This document shows, piece after piece, positions 28,217 through 36,578 of a stretch of DNA of 64,000 nucleotides. This DNA comes from Buttiauxella agrestis ATCC 33320. GTDB lineage: Bacteria; Pseudomonadota; Gammaproteobacteria; Enterobacterales; Enterobacteriaceae. Position 1 is the first letter of the stretch. Each line of letters begins with the position of its first letter. The translations under genes were made by a program, and so were the position numbers. Where the stretch lies: NCBI GenBank assembly GCA_024169445.1, contig JALKFA010000001.1:1612001-1676000 (forward strand). The letters run 5' to 3'. The notes below the pieces were generated by a model. It was not told where the DNA came from and did not search any database. It worked only from the letters and a program-made list of their open reading frames with translations.

Positions 28217-28311
28217 GTCCCGATTCGTCCGAGGGCATCCGTTGACATCCAGTACTAATGGGGGTCAGAATGGTGGTCAGCTCGGTTCGATAAAGGATTG
28301 ACCCCCAATTT

Positions 28312-29571
28312 ATGGCTATCACAGACGTAGCAGCCCGCACAGCAAAGCCCCGCGAAAAAGAATACAAACTCACAGACTCCCACGGCTTATATCTCCTAGT
28401 TAAACCAACTGGTTCTAAACGCTGGTATCTGAAGTACCGCTTTGAAGGTAAAGAAAGCCGGGTTGCTTTGGGTGCTTATCCTCTTGTATCCCTCGCAAAA
28501 GCGCGTGAAAAACGTGATGAGATACGCCTCTTGTTAGCTGAAGGGATTAGCCCTAATGCAAAAAAAGAAGAGGTGAGAGAGCTAGAGCAAGCAGCGTTAA
28601 ATACTTTTGAGAAAGTGGCAAAAGACTGGCACTCGAATAATAAGCGTTGGTCTAGCGGTCATGCTGAAAGAGTATGGCGAGATTTAGAGCGCAATATTCT
28701 TCCAACTATCGGCGCAAGAAACATTGCAGATTTATCTACACGAGATCTCTTGCTTCCATTGCGTGAAGTAGAAATGAGCGGTCGCTTGGATGTAGCTTCT
28801 CGTTTACAGCAACGTATCACAGGTATTATGCGCTACGCCGTACAAAGTGGCCTCATTGACCGAAATCCAGCGCAGGATCTCGCTGGGGCTATTACATCAA
28901 GAAAAGCGACTCATAGACCTGCTTTACCTCTTGAGAAACTACCTGATTTTCTCCAAAAAATTGAATGCCATAAAGGCCGCTTGCTAACGCGCTTGGCACT
29001 TCAACTTTGCCTCAATGTTTTTATCCGTTCCAGCGAGTTACGTTTTGCACGATGGCAGGAGATTGATCTCAAGAAAGCACTTTGGACTATTCCTGCTGAG
29101 CGAGAGGCCATTGAAGGTGTAAAACATTCCCACCGTGGGTCTAAAATGAGAACGACTCATTTAGTACCACTATCTCATCAGGCGATAGCCTTACTCGAAG
29201 AAATCAGGATGTTAAGTGGTCATAGTGTTCTAGTCTTCCCCGGCGATCATCATCCAACTAAACCCATGAGCGAAAACACCATTAATAACGCTCTACGTGG
29301 GATGTGTTATGACACGAAAACCGAAGTATGTGGACATGGTTTCCGTGCGATGGCCTGTAGTGCGTTAGTTGAGTCAGGACTATGGTCTCGTGATGCGGTA
29401 GAAAGGCAAATGAGCCATCAGGAAAGAAACGGTGTCCGCGCTGCATACATTCATAAAGCAGAACATTTGGAAGAACGGAGATTGATGGTGCAATGGTGGG
29501 CTGATTATTTAGATGCCAACGCAAACGCGCATATAACACCATTTGAGTTTGCTAAGCGGTATCAGTCATAA
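28312..29571 (+). CDS. int: P4-type tyrosine recombinase (integrase)
   Basis: A 419-residue integrase with the N-terminal arm-binding DUF4102 domain (residues about 1-90, with DSHGLYLLVKPTGSKRWYLKYR). A SAM-like core-binding domain follows, then the tyrosine recombinase catalytic domain. Active-site residues are visible as Arg239 (IRSSELR), His342 and Arg345 (HGFR), His369 and the nucleophile Tyr379 (AAYIHKA). It directly follows the tRNA attachment site. Repeats of TGGGGGTCA around its promoter probably bind its arm domain. Confidence 0.96.
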   Translation: MAITDVAARTAKPREKEYKLTDSHGLYLLVKPTGSKRWYLKYRFEGKESRVALGAYPLVSLAKAREKRDEIRLLLAEGISPNAKKEEVRELEQAALNTFEKVAKDWHSNNKRWSSGHAERVWRDLERNILPTIGARNIADLSTRDLLLPLREVEMSGRLDVASRLQQRITGIMRYAVQSGLIDRNPAQDLAGAITSRKATHRPALPLEKLPDFLQKIECHKGRLLTRLALQLCLNVFIRSSELRFARWQEIDLKKALWTIPAEREAIEGVKHSHRGSKMRTTHLVPLSHQAIALLEEIRMLSGHSVLVFPGDHHPTKPMSENTINNALRGMCYDTKTEVCGHGFRAMACSALVESGLWSRDAVERQMSHQERNGVRAAYIHKAEHLEERRLMVQWWADYLDANANAHITPFEFAKRYQS

Positions 29572-29704
29572 AGAAACTTTTTTTCCGTTTAACTACTCAC
29601 TCAGTTCATCATGATATTTTATCTTTTAAAATCAGTATCATAGGTGGTGATTAAAGAGTGAGGAGTGAAGAGTCCATTGTTCATCTTTGCCTCGTGAATG
29701 CGAA

Positions 29705-29726
29705 AAAACCGGCTTGCGCCGGTTTT
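29705..29726 (-). terminator. Terminator after the sce7725 gene
   Basis: AAAACCGGCTTGCGCCGGTTTT hairpin, T-rich on the minus strand, 16 bases past the stop of the sce7725 gene. The same hairpin recurs at 31727-31749, so it flanks the two-gene cassette. Confidence 0.85.
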
Positions 29727-29741
29727 ATGCACATGAAAACA

Positions 29742-30653
29742 CTAGATTGTTATGAAGTTGCAGATAGTTTCGATATGGTGCTGCATAGAATATTGCTTAA
29801 CTTGGCCAAGGCCTGGGTAATGTCTACGTGCGTGTAATGATTTGAATCCTCGTAAACCTGACGTGTCATCGAAGAATCCAGGTATAGTCTGATCATGTAG
29901 CACGAGTTTGTCTAAAGCTTGCTGAAACTTTCCTGATGGGTTTGATGGTGTTCCATCATCCATAGAGGAAAAATGTTTCACAGACATTGCATCAAATTCA
30001 TTGCTATCTAGATAACTGGCATGGATAGTTACCACATATGCAGGGCCTCCTGATTCAGCATAATCCGAACCAGCTATATTGAAATCCCCGAAACCAATTA
30101 CTGACTTATGTATTGCTCTATATCGTACATGCAAATCAGAGAAATATGAGTTCGACGGATAGTCTGCATTTCTCTTTTTCTTTTTAAAAGGATCATCCAT
30201 TAAGACAATGTTTGATAACTGCTGCAAAACTATTTGAGGGGAGCCTTCGGGAATAATGTTAATGGCGAACTTGTTTAAACGAGTCATCAAATCTCTATTA
30301 ACACCACTTTCAACATACGAAGCTTTTTCTCCCTTAATAATAGAACTCAATCTATCAAACTCATGAATGCTATCTGTGTATTTAATGCAAGGCATAAATT
30401 TAATGCCATTAATTTTGTAAAGTTCTTGAATGAATTTATCACTGTTACCTTTTAGCTCACTTATTTCGGAGTTAACGATAATGATTGGCTCAAAATTATG
30501 TTCATTCAATTTTTTAATAGTAGTTTCAAGTTGCTTGAGATTTTTTCTTACTGGTTCAATAACTGGCTTAAGAAGATCATGTGGAACTATGTTGGATAGT
30601 TCCTTTAAAGCCGCTAACTCGTACTGTTTACCTCTCATCAAAGGGAAGTACAT
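29742..30653 (-). CDS. sce7725 family protein (T4 beta-protein-like)
   Basis: A 303-residue protein that I recognise as the sce7725/'beta protein' family. It starts MYFPLMRGKQYELAALKEL and has IKPVIEPV-like, FMPCI and FGDFNIAG motifs and the C-terminal ARRHYPGLGQVKQ signature. These proteins are typically encoded beside an sce7726 gene, as here. The pair is seen in mobile elements and is suspected of an anti-phage role, but no mechanism is established to my knowledge. Its start lies 16 bases inside the sce7726 gene, so the two are translationally linked. The region is AT-rich compared with the backbone. Confidence 0.8.
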   Translation of the reverse strand: MYFPLMRGKQYELAALKELSNIVPHDLLKPVIEPVRKNLKQLETTIKKLNEHNFEPIIIVNSEISELKGNSDKFIQELYKINGIKFMPCIKYTDSIHEFDRLSSIIKGEKASYVESGVNRDLMTRLNKFAINIIPEGSPQIVLQQLSNIVLMDDPFKKKKRNADYPSNSYFSDLHVRYRAIHKSVIGFGDFNIAGSDYAESGGPAYVVTIHASYLDSNEFDAMSVKHFSSMDDGTPSNPSGKFQQALDKLVLHDQTIPGFFDDTSGLRGFKSLHARRHYPGLGQVKQYSMQHHIETICNFITI

Positions 30654-31501
30654 ATATCATCCTTTTCAATGTAGCTTGATAGTATTTTCGTTAGAGATCT
30701 CTGGCGAGACTGAGTGATACTAAAGCTAATTGCAGATGATTTTAGTGATCTGGGTAGACTATCTAAGAAAGCAAAATCATTAGGTCGATGCTTTTTCAGG
30801 GATTCTCTAAAATGCTTTCTAAGAGTATCGGAAGCTGTATCTTCAAAAATTTTCAAGCAATATGGGTACATATCCATATTGGGTAAATCAATATTTTCAC
30901 CTGATATTTGTTCTGCCATGTGCTTGTATTCAGCAATACGCATTGAGTTAATCATTAACTTAGGGTCGATCGTTGTATTAATCAGTAGTGCAGGTTTTAC
31001 TTCTTTTAATGTATTTTTTTGTGTCAATTCAATAATGCCTACAGCATTAGGAACGAGATCTATTATTTTCTCAATGTGAGATTTTGCCGCAACTACGTAT
31101 ACTTTATCAAATAAACTAATATATGATTCTAATTGTTCTGGTAATCTTTTGAGGTTATCAAGCTCAGTCTTGATTTCATAGCAAGTAGATAGTCCATTCA
31201 ATATTATACAATCAGCCTTGTTAGTACCAACCCTAAATTCAGAGAGCATAACAGCTTTATTTTTTTTATGTTTTTTCAAAAACACTTCATTGGCAATAAT
31301 GCTTTTGAAAAAATATTCTGATTTATATTCTTTAGAAAGCTTGGTGAATGCAATATCAAAAATCTCAGATACTTTTATCGGAAAGAATTGAGGTGTTAAT
31401 GCAGTTAATGTTAACTCATGAAGCAGAGAGAAATCACCATCAGCAACAGCATTAATAGTTTGGCTAGTAAATAATTGTCCAATATTCTTATTATTAATCA
31501 T
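30638..31501 (-). CDS. sce7726 family protein, PD-(D/E)xK nuclease-like
   Basis: A 287-residue sce7726-type protein. A PD-(D/E)xK nuclease core can be read: SEFR (Glu88), KADCIIL (Asp97), YEIKTELD (Glu109, Lys111), then LPEQLESY giving the Q-xxx-Y helix motif (Gln123, Tyr127). This spacing is typical of restriction-like nucleases such as those in phage-defence genes. The C-terminal 120 residues are helical and unrecognised. It is the first gene of a two-gene unit with the sce7725 gene. Nuclease activity is inferred from the motif, not shown. Confidence 0.78.
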   Translation of the reverse strand: MINNKNIGQLFTSQTINAVADGDFSLLHELTLTALTPQFFPIKVSEIFDIAFTKLSKEYKSEYFFKSIIANEVFLKKHKKNKAVMLSEFRVGTNKADCIILNGLSTCYEIKTELDNLKRLPEQLESYISLFDKVYVVAAKSHIEKIIDLVPNAVGIIELTQKNTLKEVKPALLINTTIDPKLMINSMRIAEYKHMAEQISGENIDLPNMDMYPYCLKIFEDTASDTLRKHFRESLKKHRPNDFAFLDSLPRSLKSSAISFSITQSRQRSLTKILSSYIEKDDICTSL

Positions 31502-31726
31502 ACTTATATTAATCGCACTTATGCGCCTTCTATCAAAAAATATCAGTAGTAAACGGTAAGATTAGCTCAAAATCTTTGATTCTCTCAACACTATAATTAA
31601 CAAAAAGGTTTACTGTTATCATCTTCATGGTGCTCATATTGCACGCAGGTGGTTGAAATGATTGATTTTTATATATACTGCGGGTGGTTGGATGCATTGG
31701 ATTCTACATTGTTACATAGTGCGTGG

Positions 31727-31749
31727 TAAAACCGGCTTGCGCCGGTTTA
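31727..31749 (-). terminator. Terminator of the alpha operon
   Basis: AAACCGGCTTGCGCCGGTTT hairpin just after the stop of the alpha gene, T-rich on the minus strand. It is almost identical to the hairpin at 29705-29726. Confidence 0.82.
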
Positions 31750-31754
31750 TCAGG

Positions 31755-34085
31755 TTATATCGCGAGTGTGTCATCACACTTGGGAAGCCAGTCGGAGTTA
31801 CTTTCATCCGTCAGCGTGATGTTGGTCTGTGTCCCCTGTCGGGTATGTCGTTTCTCGTAGTTTACCCCGTACTCCTTGAGCATCATCGGCAGCCCCAGCC
31901 CGAACATTTTCAGGCTCAGGACATTCTTGTAGCCGTTCGCTTCCATATACGTCAGATAGGCATGGTAAAGATAGTTACGGGGCTGTCGCGGAACAATATT
32001 GGCGTTACCCATATACATCCCGGTTGGCTGTGCCAGCGCTTCAAGGTAGCCGCAAAAATCGAATACCGGATCAGCATCGCGCTTGATGTTAATCGCCTCG
32101 TCAGAGTTCTGCTGTCCCTGTAGCAGGTTGCGCGCCGTCGCCGGTTGGCTGAACTGCTGCATAAGCTGGCGCACGATAACAGCCAGCTCTCGTGAGATTT
32201 TATCCCGGAGCTGCGGGTCGCGTTCTTCCGGGGCAATCTGCTCCGGGAAATGCAGTATCACACGACGACGGGAAACCCCGCCGCTGCGGTCGGTAAAGCG
32301 CATAGGGTTGTTGTTCACCGCCAGTATCACCGCCGGGATATGCGTCGAGTAGGCGTCGCGGTATTTCGGGTCGACCGAGACCGCATCACCGCCGGTGATG
32401 GCTTTAATCCCGGCACCGTCACCGCTCCATTTTTCCTGGTCAGGGAGAATTATCAGCGAGTAGCCAATCACCGCCGCACGTTCGCGGGAGGATTCCAGCG
32501 TCTCGATGGTGGCCGAGGTGGTGTTATCTTTCCCGGCGAGCATGGTGGCAATCTCGGCCATTATACTTTTCCCGCTGCCACCTGGCCCCGTCACTTCGAG
32601 AAAGAGCTGCCAGTCGTAGCGGTTCGCCAGTACCATAAACAGCGCGGCGAGAATAATGTCGCGCTTCTGTGCGTTCCGTCCTGCGGCACGGTCGAGCCAC
32701 TGCCAGAAATGCGGCGCATCCCGCTCCAGCGTTTCACCGGCCACCGGCGGGGTAAAATCCACATCACACAGGGTGCGCAGCCAGTGCGTTTTACTGTGCG
32801 GGCTGAAAATGCCGCTTGTTGTATCGAGTACGCCGTTGCGAAAACCAATCAGACGCCGTGCCGGGGCTTCGTGCTGCGCCAGAATCAGTTTCAGGGTATC
32901 GACCACCGCCGAGATTTTCCCGGACGAGAAGCCCGCGCCGATACGCTGGAACAGTGCCGCCACATCGCGGGCAAATTGCGTGGAGGGCAGCACTTTCCAG
33001 GCACCGGCTTCATAGCGGGAAATAATCTCCCCGTTCGGGTCAACGGCCAGCGCATGGCCGTAATGCTCAGAAACGCGCATCGCCTTTTCACTGGTACTCA
33101 TGGCGGTAAATTCGGCCTCGCTCATTTGCTCGAACGGGCTGACCGCCGGTGCTTTTACGGTTTCCTGTAATGCGCTGCGGGTGGCTTCTTCCCCGTACTG
33201 CATAAACGCATCATTCCAGTCACCAAATACCGGCGGCAGCGCGACTATGCCCTGACAGGTATCTGCGGCGGCTGCGGCTTTGGTCTGCCCGTCGCCGTTG
33301 AGGTCACGGTCGGCGGCAATGATGATTTGCTGTGCCGGGTGCCGTTCCCGGACAAGGCTTGCCTGAGAAAGGAGGTTCACGGACGAGAGCGCCACCAGAA
33401 CGGTATCGCCGGTGAGCTGGTTTACCGTCAGGCCGGTGGCGTACCCTTCCACTAACCAGAGCCGTTTTGAGGCGGTGTTTTTCCCCTCGATGGTGTGGCA
33501 GGTGCCTTTCACCTGACCGCCTTTGAGCGTGCGTTTGGTGCCGTCTGCATTGATAAGCTGGAGGTTAACCAGTTCTCCCTCCGGGGTGTGCAGCGGCACA
33601 AGCACGTCACCGGCGCGGTAAGTGATGGTCGCCACTTTATGCGTGGTGGTCAGCACCTGACAGGCTCGCTGTGCTAACCCCTTGCGGGTGAGATAGGCAT
33701 TGCCGGTGGCCGTGCGGCTAGTATCAAATAAACGGGTAGCCAGTACCGCCGCTTCGTTCATGGTTTTCTCACTGTCCGGGGCGGTGCCGACGTCATCCGC
33801 TGGCACCGGCGGCAGGTTGCCGGTCACGCTGTTGACCTGGCTTGCGGCTTCCGCAACCGACACGGCCAGCGCTTTTGAGACCAGGCTCAGGCCGTCACCG
33901 GCTCCACACTGGTTACAGTACCAGGTGCCGCGCCCGTCTTTATCGTCAAAGCGGAAACGGTCTTTACCCTGACACACCGGGCACGGCTGATGGCGGTTAA
34001 GCACCACATTCACGCCCAGCGCCGGGAGGATGTGCGGCCACTGGCCTTTTGCAGCGTTCACAGCTTCGGTAACTTTCATGTTCAT
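31755..34085 (-). CDS. P4 alpha-type primase-helicase
   Basis: A 776-residue replication protein that combines primase, helicase and origin binding, as in phage P4 alpha (777 residues). The N-terminal zinc ribbon uses Cys35/38 and Cys57/60 (CPVC, CNQC). The primase motif EGYATG is near residue 213 and the Toprim AADRDLNGDG near 257. An SF3 helicase Walker A, GPGGSGKS, is near 500, with LPDQEKWSGDGAG and AVNNNPMRF downstream. The C-terminal part should bind the GGTGAACAG iterons at 36308-36410. AAGGAA lies upstream of the ATG at 34085. Replication of the excised satellite depends on it. Confidence 0.97.
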   Translation of the reverse strand: MNMKVTEAVNAAKGQWPHILPALGVNVVLNRHQPCPVCQGKDRFRFDDKDGRGTWYCNQCGAGDGLSLVSKALAVSVAEAASQVNSVTGNLPPVPADDVGTAPDSEKTMNEAAVLATRLFDTSRTATGNAYLTRKGLAQRACQVLTTTHKVATITYRAGDVLVPLHTPEGELVNLQLINADGTKRTLKGGQVKGTCHTIEGKNTASKRLWLVEGYATGLTVNQLTGDTVLVALSSVNLLSQASLVRERHPAQQIIIAADRDLNGDGQTKAAAAADTCQGIVALPPVFGDWNDAFMQYGEEATRSALQETVKAPAVSPFEQMSEAEFTAMSTSEKAMRVSEHYGHALAVDPNGEIISRYEAGAWKVLPSTQFARDVAALFQRIGAGFSSGKISAVVDTLKLILAQHEAPARRLIGFRNGVLDTTSGIFSPHSKTHWLRTLCDVDFTPPVAGETLERDAPHFWQWLDRAAGRNAQKRDIILAALFMVLANRYDWQLFLEVTGPGGSGKSIMAEIATMLAGKDNTTSATIETLESSRERAAVIGYSLIILPDQEKWSGDGAGIKAITGGDAVSVDPKYRDAYSTHIPAVILAVNNNPMRFTDRSGGVSRRRVILHFPEQIAPEERDPQLRDKISRELAVIVRQLMQQFSQPATARNLLQGQQNSDEAINIKRDADPVFDFCGYLEALAQPTGMYMGNANIVPRQPRNYLYHAYLTYMEANGYKNVLSLKMFGLGLPMMLKEYGVNYEKRHTRQGTQTNITLTDESNSDWLPKCDDTLAI

Positions 34086-34096
34086 TGCTTATTTCC

Positions 34097-34420
34097 TTAC
34101 GGCTGCGCCGGTTGCGTTAAGTGACGGGTGCAAAGTTCATCCATGACGGCCAGCCCGAGAAACGACAGCGCCGGTGTGGTTTTCAGTGCGCCGCTTTCCA
34201 GTAAATCCTCAAGTAATGCACAGGCAATTTCCCGGCCTTTCTCCAGTCCGTGCTGGCGCAGATAAAATCCCTCCAGCTCACCGGCAATGGCATCCTCCAC
34301 CGCGCCGAGCGTGAGCTGTGGAAAGCGTTTCTGACACTGGCAGACGGTCAGCCAGGCACAGGCCACGGCGCGACGGTAAAGCGCAGCGCGCAGAACGGGT
34401 GAAAGTGGCATTCTTTTCAT
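34097..34420 (-). CDS. DUF5375 family protein (P4 orf106-like)
   Basis: A 107-residue protein matching my memory of the P4 orf106/DUF5375 family, with [23 protein letters not shown] at the start and [27 protein letters not shown] in the middle. Function unknown. The ATG at 34420 overlaps the stop of the preceding gene by 4 bases (ATGA), so translation is coupled. The frame is open to 34549, but those codons overlap the upstream gene. It lies 11 bases upstream of alpha. Confidence 0.8.
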   Translation of the reverse strand: MKRMPLSPVLRAALYRRAVACAWLTVCQCQKRFPQLTLGAVEDAIAGELEGFYLRQHGLEKGREIACALLEDLLESGALKTTPALSFLGLAVMDELCTRHLTQPAQP

Positions 34421-34674
34421 TGGTTTTTCTCCGGAGCCATCCAGCTCATGTGGCAGCGTTCGACCACACCGTCGAGCTGGGTGGTCATCAGATACAGCAG
34501 GGAAGCGAGTTGCGTTTGTTGTGCCGGGGGCTGGCTCAGTACGGTGCATTCCTGATGCTCCAGCAAATCACCGGCGAACTGGCCGACACGTAGTAAATGT
34601 TCCAGGCAACGCAGGTCATCCAGCGTAATGGTGGCGTTAATTCCGGACGGTGTTACCGACTGCGTGATATCCAT
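34417..34674 (-). CDS. Small P4-satellite early protein
   Basis: An 85-residue acidic protein starting [28 protein letters not shown], with a predicted helical body. I know similar small proteins only as conserved hypotheticals of P4-like islands; P4 epsilon, the derepression protein, is encoded in this area and is one possibility I cannot confirm. GGAG seven bases upstream supports the ATG at 34674 over the in-frame start at 34719. Confidence 0.65.
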   Translation of the reverse strand: MDITQSVTPSGINATITLDDLRCLEHLLRVGQFAGDLLEHQECTVLSQPPAQQTQLASLLYLMTTQLDGVVERCHMSWMAPEKNQ

Positions 34675-34741
34675 GATTCGGTCTCCTGAGGGTGTGCGAA
34701 GCCCTGTGCAGATACGCACATAAATTGAATGAGTGATTTAA

Positions 34742-35218
34742 TTACAGGTAATGGCGGTAACTGGTATCCGGTTCCGGGCGGGGAATATCACGCCACGAAT
34801 ACGCCACCGGGATATTTTTAATCACCGGTTTATTCTCTTGCGGATAAATATCAATATTCCGTTTACGCCAGATTTGTAATACCGGGTCATTCGTTATTAT
34901 TTTCAGCACCGTATAACGGTTCTCAGGGTTACGCTTAAAACCATCAGGACAAATACAGGTAAATTCCCGCAAAAAACGCCCGAGCGGTATTTCAATCACT
35001 TGCCCGTCAGACTCAATACGAATAAGGATGGTGTAAGGTTTGCGGAACGGGTTCCAGGCCATATCCGGGCAGCGGTAAGGCATATCCCACGGAATGCCGT
35101 CGGCCAGAATGCCCACCACCGAAACAGCGGCATAAATATCCGTGCGGTATTTTTCACCCGGCTGAGGAAAAGCAAATCTTTTGTTTTCGTTATCGGGTCG
35201 TGCAGGGACGCTATACAT
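34742..35218 (-). CDS. Conserved satellite protein of unknown function
   Basis: A 158-residue protein rich in Pro, Tyr and Arg, with no signal peptide or membrane segment. It has WNPFRKPYTILIRIESDGQ mid-protein and ends in PDTSYRHYL. I do not recognise a functional family. Its start overlaps the end of the Icd-like gene by 8 bases and it lies in the leftward early operon that leads to alpha. Confidence 0.65.
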   Translation of the reverse strand: MYSVPARPDNENKRFAFPQPGEKYRTDIYAAVSVVGILADGIPWDMPYRCPDMAWNPFRKPYTILIRIESDGQVIEIPLGRFLREFTCICPDGFKRNPENRYTVLKIITNDPVLQIWRKRNIDIYPQENKPVIKNIPVAYSWRDIPRPEPDTSYRHYL

Positions 35219-35765
35219 GAGCTACCTCCGCAACGGGCAGACGGGCGGCAAAGGAAATAATGTAATCACGGACAAAGGAAAGGCGGGCGGTGTGCTCATC
35301 ACCGGCGACGGTGCGAAGCATGGCAACGCGGCTCGTTTGCTCGGCGCGACGAACGGCGGCAAACACAAAGACGAATTGCGGATGAGACGGGGCGAGGGTC
35401 GAAGCCATAAGGGCAACCTCCATTGAGAAGCGATAACCGCCACCACCGGAGCTGCAAATCTCATTGGTGGTGGCTCGAACAGGGTTTGCAGTACCGGCCT
35501 CAATGGCTACCGGCCAGCCCGAAGGCTGCCCCGCCCGAACCACCATTATCTGACAGGAGCCACGGTGTAAACACCACAGCCCTAAAAATGGGTGTGTCTG
35601 GGCAACGACATAAAAAAAGACGCATGGCGCGTCTGGTGTCGCCATTGAGTTACACGGGCTGCAAATCCCGGCTGTCGATTTTGCGGCAGCAGAAAAACTA
35701 TAACCGCAAACCAGGAAGGGATGCAAGCCAGGGAAAGGGGCTTTTTGAAAACGGGGCTGATTCAT
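35211..35765 (-). CDS. Icd/Ash-like host cell division inhibitor family protein
   Basis: A 184-residue frame. Its C-terminal part (TLAPSHPQFVFVFAAVRRAE ... LRTVAGDEHTARLSFVRDYIISFAARLPVAEV) is the hallmark of the Icd-like/Ash family found in P4 satellites and P1-type phages, where a relative blocks host division. The N-terminal 100 residues have unusual composition (Cys, Ser, Pro, Gly-rich) and may instead overlap the P4 immunity-RNA leader, so the true start could be further in. Its start overlaps the stop of alpA by 4 bases. Confidence 0.65.
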   Translation of the reverse strand: MNQPRFQKAPFPGLHPFLVCGYSFSAAAKSTAGICSPCNSMATPDAPCVFFYVVAQTHPFLGLWCLHRGSCQIMVVRAGQPSGWPVAIEAGTANPVRATTNEICSSGGGGYRFSMEVALMASTLAPSHPQFVFVFAAVRRAEQTSRVAMLRTVAGDEHTARLSFVRDYIISFAARLPVAEVAHV

Positions 35766-36028
35766 GCGTCACATCCCCGGTTACGTTCTGCGATACGTTC
35801 GGCCATCCACACGGTGACTTCTGACTGAAGCCAGGCGACATTTTTGCCTCCGAGGGAGACCTGCGCCGGGAACGCATTGCGGGCGATTAAATCGTAGAGC
35901 GTGGAGCGGGACAGCCCGCACTGGTGAATGACTTCCGGGAGACGTAAAAAACGCTCCTGAGTCGGGGCAGAAACCGGTGGCAGATGCGCGGCTGGCGTGG
36001 AAGATGGTGCAGAAAAAGCTGTGTGCAT
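35762..36028 (-). CDS. AlpA/Vis family regulator
   Basis: An 88-residue DNA-binding protein of the AlpA/phage MerR-like excisionase family. The helix-turn-helix lies in FLRLPEVIHQCGLSRSTLYDLIARNAFPAQVSLGGKNVAWLQSEV (about residues 27-71). In P4 the counterpart Vis is both an excisionase and a repressor of the late promoter. GAGGTAG precedes the ATG at 36028. It heads the leftward early operon. Confidence 0.9.
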   Translation of the reverse strand: MHTAFSAPSSTPAAHLPPVSAPTQERFLRLPEVIHQCGLSRSTLYDLIARNAFPAQVSLGGKNVAWLQSEVTVWMAERIAERNRGCDA

Positions 36029-36578
36029 AAAGCTACCTCATAACAGTCCATAGAGATCCGGTTGTGTCCGTCCGGCTTCGGGTAGCTCTCTATTTTGTGA
36101 ATATTTTCTCTTAAGGCAATGTGTGATTTTTTGAAAACAAACATTGACTTATCTCCAAGAAAACAAAATGGCAAACACTGGCAATCGTAGGCAATACGGT
36201 GGAACAGAATGGCAAATCAATAATTCATTATAGTTATATAAAAAAGTTATTTTATTTCAAATTAATCTAATAAATATCAAAGCCATCTCGATATCAAAAA
36301 TAATCAGGGTGAACAGTGGTGAACAGAGGATGAACAGTCAGATTTCGATTGTTCACCCTTTAATGTACTGTATTACTTATCTTTTTTTTAAAGGTGAACA
36401 GAGTGAATAGTTAATAGTAAAAAAATAATAAAAGAGGGGGTATGTTCCGGAGACCTTTCCTCTGGCAAGCCGCTTTAGGGTCTTTCTGTGTAGCGGCTGA
36501 TACATCCTCAACCGCTCCTCTTGTTGTCTGAGCGCTCGCATAATCGAAATCACTTCCTGACAACGAGAGCAGAGCATC
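36029..36578. other. Satellite origin and divergent promoter region
   Basis: 550 bases of AT-rich DNA between the leftward early operon (alpA) and rightward sid. It holds the GGTGAACAG iterons (36308-36410) and must hold promoters in both directions. I see no gene of convincing quality. Confidence 0.6.
36308..36410. repeat. Alpha-protein iterons (P4 ori/crr-like)
   Basis: GGTGAACAG occurs at 36308-36316, 36318-36326 and 36393-36401. A variant GATGAACAG lies at 36329, an inverted copy (TGTTCACC) at 36350-36357, and a degenerate copy AGTGAATAG at 36402. Phage P4 alpha binds GGTGAACAG(A/T) repeats at its origin and crr. The cluster therefore marks a likely replication element. Confidence 0.82.

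Noticed and set aside
32250-33170. 306-residue frame opposite the alpha primase gene
   Set aside because: Shadow of a long GC-rich gene; the alpha frame carries all expected motifs.
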